NCBI GenBank assembly: GCA_028865585.1
Contig: JAGWJU010000094.1
Span: 1-5,614, forward strand
From: Elusimicrobiota bacterium
GTDB lineage: Bacteria; Elusimicrobiota; Elusimicrobia; UBA1565; UBA9628
DNA length: 5,614 nt
Direction of reading: 5' to 3'
The notes below the pieces were generated by a model. It saw nothing but the letters and a program-made list of their open reading frames with translations, ran no database searches and was not told where the DNA came from. Shown in pieces: positions 1 through 5,571 of this stretch. Each line of letters begins with the position of its first letter. The first letter of the stretch is position 1. Made by a program: the position numbers and the translations under genes.

Positions 1-383
1 AACTCAAGAGTCTTCTCCTTCCCAGGGAACCACGGCAGAACCACCACCCTGATCCTCATTTTGCGGATTTCCCGGGCCGTATCATCATCGGGCAGTCGCT
101 GATCGTGACCCAAGATCAAAACGTCCGGCCGCACCCGCCGCAGCGAACGCACGAAGCTGTCCGGCCGGCCCACGATGACGGCGTCCGCAATGTTGAGGCT
201 TTTAAGCCGCGCGACGCGCGTTTTGGCGGGCACGGCGTTGGGCTTGCGGTTATGGGCGTCGTGAGCCAGGACCACCACCAAGCGCTTTCCGTACGACCTG
301 GCGGCTTCCAGCATGAACACATGAGCCGGATGGAGGCGGTTGAAGCAACCGGCGGTGAAAACGACCGCCGCGCCGGATCTCAT
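1..383 (-). CDS. Cytidylyltransferase-like (HxGH) nucleotidyltransferase, FAD synthase/TagD-like, 3' end cut off
   Basis: This is a partial gene: 127 codons are present and no stop is reached before the window edge. The nucleotidyltransferase fold is recognisable. Residues 7-21 form the first strand and nucleotide-binding loop (VVFTAGCFNRLHPAH), followed by a helix (22-31), strand LVVVLAHD (35-42), a lysine/arginine stretch (46-59) and RPDVLILGHDQ (85-95). The last resembles the 'LGPDQ' segment of archaeal FAD synthases (RibL type). Family members join a nucleoside monophosphate from ATP or CTP to a phosphorylated substrate such as FMN, glycerol-3-phosphate or heptose-1-phosphate; the substrate here cannot be read. 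Two signature positions deviate: the usual GxFD is GCFN (Asn15), and HxGH is HPAH (Ala20). The start is fixed by an in-frame TAA (the tatA stop) six codons upstream. No Shine-Dalgarno sequence precedes the ATG, so translation is probably coupled to tatA, 15 bases away. The superfamily is fairly sure; the specific reaction is not. Confidence 0.8.
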   Translation of the reverse strand, partial: MRSGAAVVFTAGCFNRLHPAHVFMLEAARSYGKRLVVVLAHDAHNRKPNAVPAKTRVARLKSLNIADAVIVGRPDSFVRSLRRVRPDVLILGHDQRLPDDDTAREIRKMRIRVVVLPWFPGKEKTLE

Positions 384-398
384 GCGGGAAAGCCGGCG

Positions 399-644
399 TT
401 ACTGATGCGGCAGGCTTTTCGTGTCGGGGGCCTGGTCCTTCCCTTCGGTCTTTTCGGTCTTCTCTGTCTTCTCGGACTGGGAAACGGACTTGCTCTCGTC
501 GTCAAAGCCTTCCTTGAGCCCCTTCTTGAACATATTGACGGCCCGTCCGCACTGCCGCGCGAACTCGGGAATTTTATTAGGGCCGAAGAGGATCAGGCCC
601 ACCACCAAAATGACTATGATTTCGCCGAAGCTGATATCGCCCAT
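399..644 (-). CDS. tatA: Sec-independent (twin-arginine) translocase subunit TatA/TatE family
   Basis: The 81-residue protein has the full TatA layout. A short N-terminal segment carries a polar residue at position 8 (Glu8), then one membrane helix (about 8-20), the Phe20-Gly21 hinge with Pro22, the conserved FGPNKIPEFAR motif (20-30), a basic amphipathic helix (about 24-46) and a charged, probably disordered tail. TatA oligomerises with TatC to move folded proteins carrying an RR signal across the cytoplasmic membrane. The tail holds a KTE triplet repeated three times (about residues 59-67), also visible as a repeated 9-base unit in the DNA. Glu8 is typical of TatB and of bifunctional TatA proteins, so the TatA/TatB assignment is not absolute, but the short length and tail favour TatA. 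No tatC is in the window. It lies between a membrane glycosyltransferase gene and a nucleotidyltransferase gene, an unusual but possibly incidental position. Confidence 0.93.
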   Translation of the reverse strand: MGDISFGEIIVILVVGLILFGPNKIPEFARQCGRAVNMFKKGLKEGFDDESKSVSQSEKTEKTEKTEGKDQAPDTKSLPHQ

Positions 645-650
645 GTGTTT

Positions 651-655
651 ACCTC
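651..655 (-). promoter_or_regulatory. Ribosome binding site of tatA
   Basis: GAGGT, within GCGAGGT, lies six bases before the ATG at 644. It is the clearest Shine-Dalgarno sequence in the window and supports both the tatA start and its independent translation. Neighbouring genes lack a comparable site and appear coupled or leaderless. Confidence 0.75.
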
Positions 656-677
656 GCCCGACATCCAGTTCCCTTCA

Positions 678-2387
678 TTACGGCCTTATTTTATCATATC
701 CTGCAACCTTCGGCGGTTTTTCCCGGAATGGCCCCCGCGTTCCAGTTTTGTATAAAAACAGGATCGGAACGCCCCGCCCATCAGAGAAAGTTTTTTCAAG
801 AATCAACGTTTTACGCTCCTTTCGAAGCTCTTCCGCCAGCGCGGCGCGCCCATCGAACTTAGATTGAGGGCCAGCCCACGACAAATATAGCGTAGCTGGA
901 TCGCGAAGCCACCCGCGATAAGCCGCCAGAAGCCGCGGCGGAACCCCGCCCCTGAAACTAAATCCGTTATCGGGGATGATCTTCCCTTTGCTAATGAAAT
1001 AAATTTGCTCGGCCATTCCCCAGGACAGGCAGACGACGGCATGGGCGCGCTCCTTTTCCAAGTAATGAGCCGCGTCGGACGGGGCGCTGGTCCACAATCC
1101 CTCACCCCCGGTGCGCTTAAGCGCGGAAAAATACGCGCCATCGAACCGCCAGGACCAAATCGCCGCGGCCAGCAGGCACCCCAACGCCAGCCAGCGGCCG
1201 AACCTGAAAGAATTCACGGCCTCAAATAGGGAGAAGAAACCGAGGGCAATGACTAGAATCGCATAAGGCCAGAGTACGAATGGGTGTTCCGGGTCCAGCC
1301 CAGAGGGCGTAAAGCAAATGCAAAGGAAAAGAACGGCGCAAAGAGCGAGGATGACGGCGGCCGGCTTCCTATATTCCCACCGCTTGTCCCGCGCGCACTT
1401 CCCCGCGAGCCACAAAAAGCTCGCTATGAACAAACCGGGGAGAAGCCAACTGCGCGGCGCGGCGCCGCCGGTACCAAAAGCAGGTAATTGTCCATCGAGC
1501 ACGCCTAGGAACTGCCGCCATCTGACGGCCATATTGCCGATGACATCCAGATTGTCGATACCCCAATTTGTAGGAACCCATAGGTGAATCAAAAGAAAAC
1601 GAAACGTCGGGAATCCGCGCGAGACGTTGAAGATGATGAAATTCGCGGCCCCAACGGCGAAAGCCAGGCCGCAAAAGAAGAATTCCTTCAACTGCAGTTT
1701 TCGCTCCCGTGGGATAAAAAGGAAGTAGAGCAGCGGGTAGGCCACCCAGAAGGCTAGGATCTTAATGCTGGCGTTGACGCCCGCACCCAGAAAAAAACAT
1801 CCCCAGAACAGGGCGGCGCGGCTCTTCGAGCGCCACCATTGCGCTAGGCAGGCCGCCGAGGCCAAAGCAAAAAAGGCTACGAGCATTTCCACCGCCCAAA
1901 AGCAGAGGCGCCCCCAAATGACGAACGCAGGATTGACCGCCAAAAGAAAGGCCGCCGCAAGAGCCCAGGGCGCCGGCAACCAAAGACGGCAAAAGACAAA
2001 GAACAGCACGATTATCGCCATGGCCACGGCGACTTCCGCCGCGCGTAAACTTCGGAGGGAAACCCCAGCGGAATGAAAGACTCCCGCCGTCAAGTACATC
2101 ACGAAACCCGACCAATCGTAGGGCTGGGGGACCCACAGCGGCCATTCCCGCCCGGCCAGCTTGACGAACCAGTCCGTCATCGGCACCACGGCGTACGGAT
2201 CCGTCACGGCATTGATTCGCGGATATAGATTCCTCGCGATCGCCACCCCGAAATTAGCCTCGTAGACCTCGTCGTATTCCGGACCCGGCAGGCTCAAGCG
2301 GCGCGCCGCAAAAAACAGGAAGAGCCCGCAGGTTCCGGCCAATAAAAGCCACTCCCAAGCCGCAGCGGGAATCCCGAGTAATTTCAT
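678..2387 (-). CDS. GT-C fold membrane glycosyltransferase, PMT/ArnT-like (GT39/GT83 type)
   Basis: The 569-residue protein has about ten hydrophobic segments (roughly 12-28, 95-108, 116-135, 139-153, 163-183, 192-224, 237-255, 313-329, 342-360, 370-388, 398-414). A soluble C-terminal part of about 150 residues follows. After the first helix, the first extracytoplasmic loop contains PEYDEVYEA (36-44). Its acidic pair Asp39-Glu40 sits where protein O-mannosyltransferases and ArnT-type enzymes carry catalytic or metal-binding acids. Members of this class use polyprenyl-phosphate sugars and glycosylate proteins, lipid A or other glycans on the outer face of the membrane. That fits the DPM1-like gene two positions upstream, which could supply the donor. 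The ATG overlaps the stop of the preceding aminotransferase gene as ATGA, indicating translational coupling; no good Shine-Dalgarno sequence is present. The C-terminal region (415-569) matches no domain I recognise. Donor sugar and acceptor cannot be inferred. Confidence 0.8.
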   Translation of the reverse strand: MKLLGIPAAAWEWLLLAGTCGLFLFFAARRLSLPGPEYDEVYEANFGVAIARNLYPRINAVTDPYAVVPMTDWFVKLAGREWPLWVPQPYDWSGFVMYLTAGVFHSAGVSLRSLRAAEVAVAMAIIVLFFVFCRLWLPAPWALAAAFLLAVNPAFVIWGRLCFWAVEMLVAFFALASAACLAQWWRSKSRAALFWGCFFLGAGVNASIKILAFWVAYPLLYFLFIPRERKLQLKEFFFCGLAFAVGAANFIIFNVSRGFPTFRFLLIHLWVPTNWGIDNLDVIGNMAVRWRQFLGVLDGQLPAFGTGGAAPRSWLLPGLFIASFLWLAGKCARDKRWEYRKPAAVILALCAVLFLCICFTPSGLDPEHPFVLWPYAILVIALGFFSLFEAVNSFRFGRWLALGCLLAAAIWSWRFDGAYFSALKRTGGEGLWTSAPSDAAHYLEKERAHAVVCLSWGMAEQIYFISKGKIIPDNGFSFRGGVPPRLLAAYRGWLRDPATLYLSWAGPQSKFDGRAALAEELRKERKTLILEKTFSDGRGVPILFLYKTGTRGPFREKPPKVAGYDKIRP

Positions 2388-3571
2388 CGGCTACTGCGGG
2401 CGCGACGGACCATAGCGCAAATGTAGCCGATTTCCTTTCCCGTTAAGGCGGAGGAAGCCGGAAAATAGAGGCCGTTATCCCCCAAAAACTCCGAAACGGG
2501 ATAGCGTTCCCCGGCGAACATTCGTTGGTAGGCGGGCTGGCGATGAATGGGGATGAAAAAGCCTCTGGTTTCGATCCCTTGCCGCGCCAAAAACCCGCGC
2601 AATTCGTCGCGCGAAATCCCGAATTTAGGCTCGACCACGGCTCCAAAAACCCAGTTGGCATGTCCTTGAGATGAATGCGAAAGATTGAGGCCCGGAACAC
2701 CCTCGAGGGCATCGCGATAGGCCCGCGCGTTCCGGTTGCGCGCGGCCTGAAGCCTCGCCAGACGCTCCAACTGCGCCAAGCCCACGGCGGCCTGCAACCC
2801 GCTCATTCTGTAGTTGTACCCCACCTCTTCATGCCAAAAGTGACGCTCTTTGCTGAAGGCGAAATCCCTCAGGAACCGCGCCCGTTCCGCCAGCGCGCGG
2901 CTGTCGGTCACGACCATGCCCCCCTCTCCTGTCGTTATGACTTTGTTGGCGTAAAAGCTGTAGATACCTGCGTCGCCCAATGTGCCTAGGGCGCGCCCCT
3001 GGAAGGAGCCGCCCAGGGCTTCGGCAGCGTCTTCGATAAGCCTGAGGCCTCGTTTCCGGCAGAAGCCGGCAATCTGCCCCAAATCGGCCGGGTGCCCGTA
3101 GGTATGTACGGCGATGACGGCCTTGGTTTTTCGACCTGCTTTTTTTGGCAGGGATTCAGCGTCCAAATTAAAAGTAGCGGGATCGCAGTCGACGAGAACC
3201 GGCCTAGCTCCGCAATAGGTGACGGCATTGGCGACCGCAATCATGGCGAAAGCTGGAATGATGATCTCGTCCCCCGGTCCAACGCCCGCAGCCTTGAGAG
3301 CCAAATGCAGGGCCGCAGTCCCGCTCGAACAGCTGATGGCGTGCGCAGAACCTACTGTTTTAGCGAATTTTTTTTCGAACCGCCCCACTGCGGGACTTAG
3401 TGAAGACACCCACCCGGCCCGCAAGCATTCCCGCACGCATTTCTCCTCGCTGGCACCCAAAACCGGCGCGCAAACGGGGATAGGGAACCGGATGCCCGCG
3501 TTTTCTCGATTCCGCCGCGGACACTTGAGCCGAGGCTCACGGGAAAAGCCGCTCCGCATCGCAGCGTCCAT
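2384..3571 (-). CDS. DegT/DnrJ/EryC1/StrS family PLP-dependent sugar aminotransferase (perosamine-synthase-like)
   Basis: The chosen start gives 395 residues, normal for the family. These enzymes transfer an amino group, usually from glutamate, to a nucleotide-linked keto-sugar. Visible motifs in this numbering are: the N-terminal strand and helix with AGWVSS (52-57); CSSGTAALHLAL (81-92), which binds the PLP phosphate; AVHTYGHPAD (154-163); IEDAAEALGG (179-188) with the PLP-pyridine Asp181; SFYANKVITTGEGGM (205-219) with the Schiff-base Lys210; and GYNYRMSGLQAAVG (251-264). The NK-ITTGEGGM wording resembles 4-aminotransferases such as perosamine synthase, but sugar and position are inferred. 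The open frame extends to 3691, but the ATG at 3571 forms a TGATG overlap with the upstream glycosyltransferase stop, with GGAG two bases before it. The ATG at 3559 (391 residues) is an alternative with a 14-base gap. Residues 1-29 are a basic extension before the core fold, longer than usual. Confidence 0.92.
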   Translation of the reverse strand: MDAAMRSGFSREPRLKCPRRNRENAGIRFPIPVCAPVLGASEEKCVRECLRAGWVSSLSPAVGRFEKKFAKTVGSAHAISCSSGTAALHLALKAAGVGPGDEIIIPAFAMIAVANAVTYCGARPVLVDCDPATFNLDAESLPKKAGRKTKAVIAVHTYGHPADLGQIAGFCRKRGLRLIEDAAEALGGSFQGRALGTLGDAGIYSFYANKVITTGEGGMVVTDSRALAERARFLRDFAFSKERHFWHEEVGYNYRMSGLQAAVGLAQLERLARLQAARNRNARAYRDALEGVPGLNLSHSSQGHANWVFGAVVEPKFGISRDELRGFLARQGIETRGFFIPIHRQPAYQRMFAGERYPVSEFLGDNGLYFPASSALTGKEIGYICAMVRRARSSR

Positions 3572-4308
3572 CACTCCACGCCAAACCCAAAACGGAGGCC
3601 TACAGCCACCGCCGCATATCTCCAGCCGCGCCGCGCATAATCCCATGGACGTCGGCCGGTTTTTGATTCCCCCCGCGCACGCGAGCAGCAAGCATAGGGA
3701 ACCTCGACGACCTTATAGCCGCGCTTCTGCGCCAGATAAGCCAAGGCTATGAAGTACTCCCCGTGCCTTCCGCAAAAGGAGATATCTTCCAACAACTCGC
3801 GCCTCACGGCGGCAAATCCGCTCGTGTAGTCGGTTACTCGGGGAGAAAGCCACAGGCGGAGCACGACGTTCAAGGCCGAGCTCAACCAAACTCCCAAGCG
3901 GGAGTCTTTGGCTCCAGGGAAATGGCCTTTGGGAGATCCTCCGGGCAGGTAGCGAGATCCGATGGCCAAATCATTGCCGGCAACGACGCGGCGGACCAAT
4001 TCCGGCACCATTTCCGGAGGCATGGACAAGTCGGCGTCCATGATGACCACGATGTCCCCTCGCGCCACGTCTAGGCCCGCTTGAAGGCTACGCGCAAGAC
4101 CGTGATCTTGCCGGCGGCGCACCACCCGCAGATGAGAGTTTGGAAAGAGCGGCGCGCTTTCCGTGGCGATTTTCCACGTTCCATCGTGAGAATCGTCGTC
4201 AACGACGATAATCTCACGGGGCCCGCCAAGCACCTCATCAAGCCGTTTGATCAGCGGCAGGATATTTTCGGCCTCATTGAGGGTGGGGATGACAAGCGAA
4301 ACCATCAT
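3571..4308 (-). CDS. Family 2 glycosyltransferase, DPM1-like polyprenyl-phosphate sugar transferase
   Basis: From the ATG at 4308 the protein has 245 residues, the usual size of soluble DPM1-type enzymes. These move mannose or glucose from a nucleotide sugar to dolichyl or undecaprenyl phosphate on the cytoplasmic face. Motifs: SLVIPTLNEAENI (4-16), VVDDDSHDGT (35-44), the metal-binding MDADLSMPPE (90-99, DxD at 91-93), GSRYLPGG (117-124) and DYTSGFAAVRRELLE, all in GT-A order. The C-terminal tail has only a weakly hydrophobic stretch and no paired membrane helices, so it is closer to DPM1 than to ArnC or GtrB. The frame is open to 4461, but upstream starts would run into the divergent gene. 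The ATG at 4350 overlaps the likely -10 element. A second ATG at 4305 follows directly (MM), and no Shine-Dalgarno sequence supports any of these starts. It is probably the first gene of the operon and the likely donor supplier for the GT-C enzyme. Confidence 0.9.
   Translation of the reverse strand: MMVSLVIPTLNEAENILPLIKRLDEVLGGPREIIVVDDDSHDGTWKIATESAPLFPNSHLRVVRRRQDHGLARSLQAGLDVARGDIVVIMDADLSMPPEMVPELVRRVVAGNDLAIGSRYLPGGSPKGHFPGAKDSRLGVWLSSALNVVLRLWLSPRVTDYTSGFAAVRRELLEDISFCGRHGEYFIALAYLAQKRGYKVVEVPYACCSRARGESKTGRRPWDYARRGWRYAAVAVGLRFGFGVE
3574..3577 (-). promoter_or_regulatory. Possible ribosome binding site at the TGATG junction
   Basis: GGAG lies two bases before the ATG at 3571 and 14 bases before the ATG at 3559. 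Neither spacing is ideal. Together with the 1-base stop/start overlap it suggests re-initiation by ribosomes finishing the glycosyltransferase gene. Confidence 0.35.
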
Positions 4309-4348
4309 GAACGCGCGAGACGGCGGAACGAACCTTTCATTCCTGCCC

Positions 4349-4377
4349 ATTAAAACAATTTCCCAACGTAGCGGCAA
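4349..4377 (-). promoter_or_regulatory. Predicted sigma-70-type promoter of the leftward operon
   Basis: On the minus strand TTGCCG (4377-4372) and TTTAAT (4354-4349) are separated by exactly 17 bases, matching the consensus hexamers at 4/6 and 5/6 positions. Transcription would begin near 4342, giving a leader of about 34 bases before the ATG at 4308. It would rule out the in-frame ATG at 4350, which overlaps the -10 hexamer. This is a motif match only. Confidence 0.45.
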
Positions 4378-4406
4378 CGGTTTTAGATTCCGCACATCGC
4401 GCCGTT

Positions 4407-4435
4407 TTGTAGCGCCAACTCTGATTTGATATGTT
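4407..4435 (+). promoter_or_regulatory. Predicted extended -10 promoter of the rightward aminotransferase gene
   Basis: TTGTAG (4407-4412), a 17-base spacer and TATGTT (4430-4435) form a weak sigma-70-like pair, strengthened by a TG at 4427-4428 one base before the -10 (TGn extended -10). The predicted start of transcription, about 4441-4443, falls immediately before the ATG at 4444. That would explain the missing Shine-Dalgarno sequence. It lies back to back with the leftward promoter, the two -35 elements 29 bases apart, so one regulator could act on both. Confidence 0.35.
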
Positions 4436-4443
4436 CGAAATGC

Positions 4444-5562
4444 ATGTACCCCCTTGACCAACCCATTCTAGGCGCGCGCGAAATCACCTACCTAAAAGAT
4501 TGCGTGCGCCGCGGCTGGTTGTCATGGCAAGGAGAGTACGTCGCCCGCTTGGAGCGGGCCTTCGCGCAATATTGCGGAACCCCCCATGCCCTGAGCGTCT
4601 CCAGCGGCAGTTCCGCGCTCATGCTGGCACTGCAAACACTGGGGATAGGGAAAGGGGATGAAGTGGTCGTCCCGGCCCTAACCTTTTCCGCCACCGCCTT
4701 TGCCGCGACGCTCCTGGGCGCGTCGGTGCGCTTCATTGACTGCGCGCCGGGCTCATTATCCATCGATCCGGACGCACTTCCGGCGGTTCTCACTCGGCGC
4801 ACCCGCGCCGTCATCGCCGTTCATCTTTACGGGCGCCCGGCCGACATGGACGCGATAAAAAAAACCGTTGCAGGGCGGCGCATCGCCGTCATCGAAGACG
4901 CCGCCCAGGCGGCGGGAGCCGAATACAAGGGGCGCCGCGCGGGAAGCCTCGGCCATGCCGGGTGCTTCAGCTTCCACAACAAGCTCATCGCCAGCGGCGA
5001 AGGCGGAATGATTGTTTTTTCCAATCGCCGCTTGCTGGAGCGCGCCCGCTTTCTGCGTTCTCCGGCGCCGGAAAATCGCACCGCCTTTAACAGCTTGGTA
5101 ATGAACAACCGCATGTCGAACCTCCATGCGGCCGTCGCTCTAGCCCAATTAGAAAGGCTCGAACAGACCGTGGCGGGCAAGCGTAGGGTCGCCGGCCTCT
5201 ACAATCGGCGGCTGGCTGCGGTACCGGGCATAGAAATACTGCCGGAACCGCCCCATACGCGCAGCGTCTATTGGCGTTATACGGCCTTCGTTGAAAAGAG
5301 TTTTCCGTTGACGCGCGACCAGCTTGTTCGTGTCTTGAATTCCCGCGGAATTCAAGCTCGGGCCATTTTCCGCCCGCTGCATCTGCACCCCGTTTACGGT
5401 GGCGCGCGGCGAAGATCTTTTCCCGTAGCCGAGGATTTTTCCAAAAGAGGATTCGACCTGCCCACCAGCCCCAACTTAAGCGCCGGAGCGATCGACGATA
5501 TCGTCCGCGCTATCACGGCGGCCGCGCGCGGCCGGCGCCGCGCCCGAAGCCGAAGGAATTAG
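4444..5562 (+). CDS. Second DegT/DnrJ/EryC1/StrS family PLP-dependent sugar aminotransferase
   Basis: The 372-residue protein is a full-length family member and a clear paralogue of the aminotransferase at 2384-3571. In this numbering it has RRGWLSWQGEYV (22-33), SVSSGSSALMLAL (51-63), AVHLYGRPAD (125-134), IEDAAQAAGAEYKG (150-163) with PLP-pyridine Asp152, CFSFHNKLIASGEGGM (174-189) with Schiff-base Lys180, and NNRMSNLHAAVALAQLERL (221-239). The role is amination of a nucleotide-linked keto-sugar; substrate unknown. It departs from its paralogue in the substrate region: HEEVGYNYRMS becomes NSLVMNNRMS, keeping Asn221 but losing the usual Gly-Tyr, so the sugar may differ. The C-terminus ends in an arginine-rich tail (RGRRRARSRRN) coded by very GC-rich palindromic DNA. 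The ATG at 4444 is preferred because family proteins start close to this point. A TTG at 4426 would add six residues but overlaps the likely promoter. It is transcribed divergently from the operon. Confidence 0.92.
   Translation: MYPLDQPILGAREITYLKDCVRRGWLSWQGEYVARLERAFAQYCGTPHALSVSSGSSALMLALQTLGIGKGDEVVVPALTFSATAFAATLLGASVRFIDCAPGSLSIDPDALPAVLTRRTRAVIAVHLYGRPADMDAIKKTVAGRRIAVIEDAAQAAGAEYKGRRAGSLGHAGCFSFHNKLIASGEGGMIVFSNRRLLERARFLRSPAPENRTAFNSLVMNNRMSNLHAAVALAQLERLEQTVAGKRRVAGLYNRRLAAVPGIEILPEPPHTRSVYWRYTAFVEKSFPLTRDQLVRVLNSRGIQARAIFRPLHLHPVYGGARRRSFPVAEDFSKRGFDLPTSPNLSAGAIDDIVRAITAAARGRRRARSRRN
5519..5534. repeat. 16-base perfect all-G/C palindrome in the 3' end of the second aminotransferase gene
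   Basis: The 16 bases read identically on both strands and are entirely G and C. An adjoining 8-base palindrome, CGGCGCCG, occupies 5533-5540. Both lie inside the codons for the Ala/Arg-rich tail. The RNA could fold strongly, but no T-run follows, so it is not a standard intrinsic terminator. Confidence 0.7.
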
Positions 5563-5571
5563 AGCCGGACC

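Larger units (their letters stand above)
4309..4443. other. Divergent intergenic control region
   Basis: This 135-base region separates the start codons of the leftward glycosyltransferase and the rightward aminotransferase. It is visibly richer in A/T than the flanking genes and contains the two predicted promoters. GCGCC occurs twice as a direct repeat 13 bases apart around the rightward -35 element (about 4400-4417). No strong operator palindrome or riboswitch-like structure was found. Confidence 0.5.

Noticed and set aside
693..698. TATGAT on the minus strand as a -10 element of a separate tatA promoter
   Set aside because: No acceptable -35 hexamer lies at 16-18 bases, and the A/T-rich stretch is coding sequence at the end of the GT-C gene.
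105..755. A 216-codon plus-strand open frame across the nucleotidyltransferase and tatA genes
   Set aside because: It runs antisense to two genes with recognisable protein motifs, its translation shows no family features, and such frames are expected in GC-rich DNA.
3368..3375. Run of eight A on the coding strand of the first aminotransferase, and a similar run at 4857-4864 in the second, as programmed slippage sites
   Set aside because: Both encode ordinary Lys codons in frames that stay open and intact. No stimulatory structure or alternative frame product was evident, so they are only possible sites of sequencing or replication error.
3572..3691. Upstream extension of the first aminotransferase by 40 residues to the ATG at 3691
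   Set aside because: The extension lies wholly inside the glycosyltransferase gene, adds no family sequence, and a TGATG stop/start overlap gives a better start at 3571.
4426..4443. TTG start at 4426 giving an extra CSKC-containing N-terminus to the second aminotransferase
   Set aside because: The added six residues overlap the extended -10 element and are not typical of the family. The CxxC spacing alone is not evidence of metal binding.
4431..4457. Eight-codon ATG frame overlapping the start of the second aminotransferase
   Set aside because: It lacks a ribosome binding site, and under the predicted promoter its ATG lies upstream of the transcript start.
4309..4461. Upstream starts of the GT2 gene at 4461 and 4350
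   Set aside because: The first overlaps the divergent gene, and both precede or overlap the predicted promoter. Family proteins begin just before the SLVIPTLNE strand.
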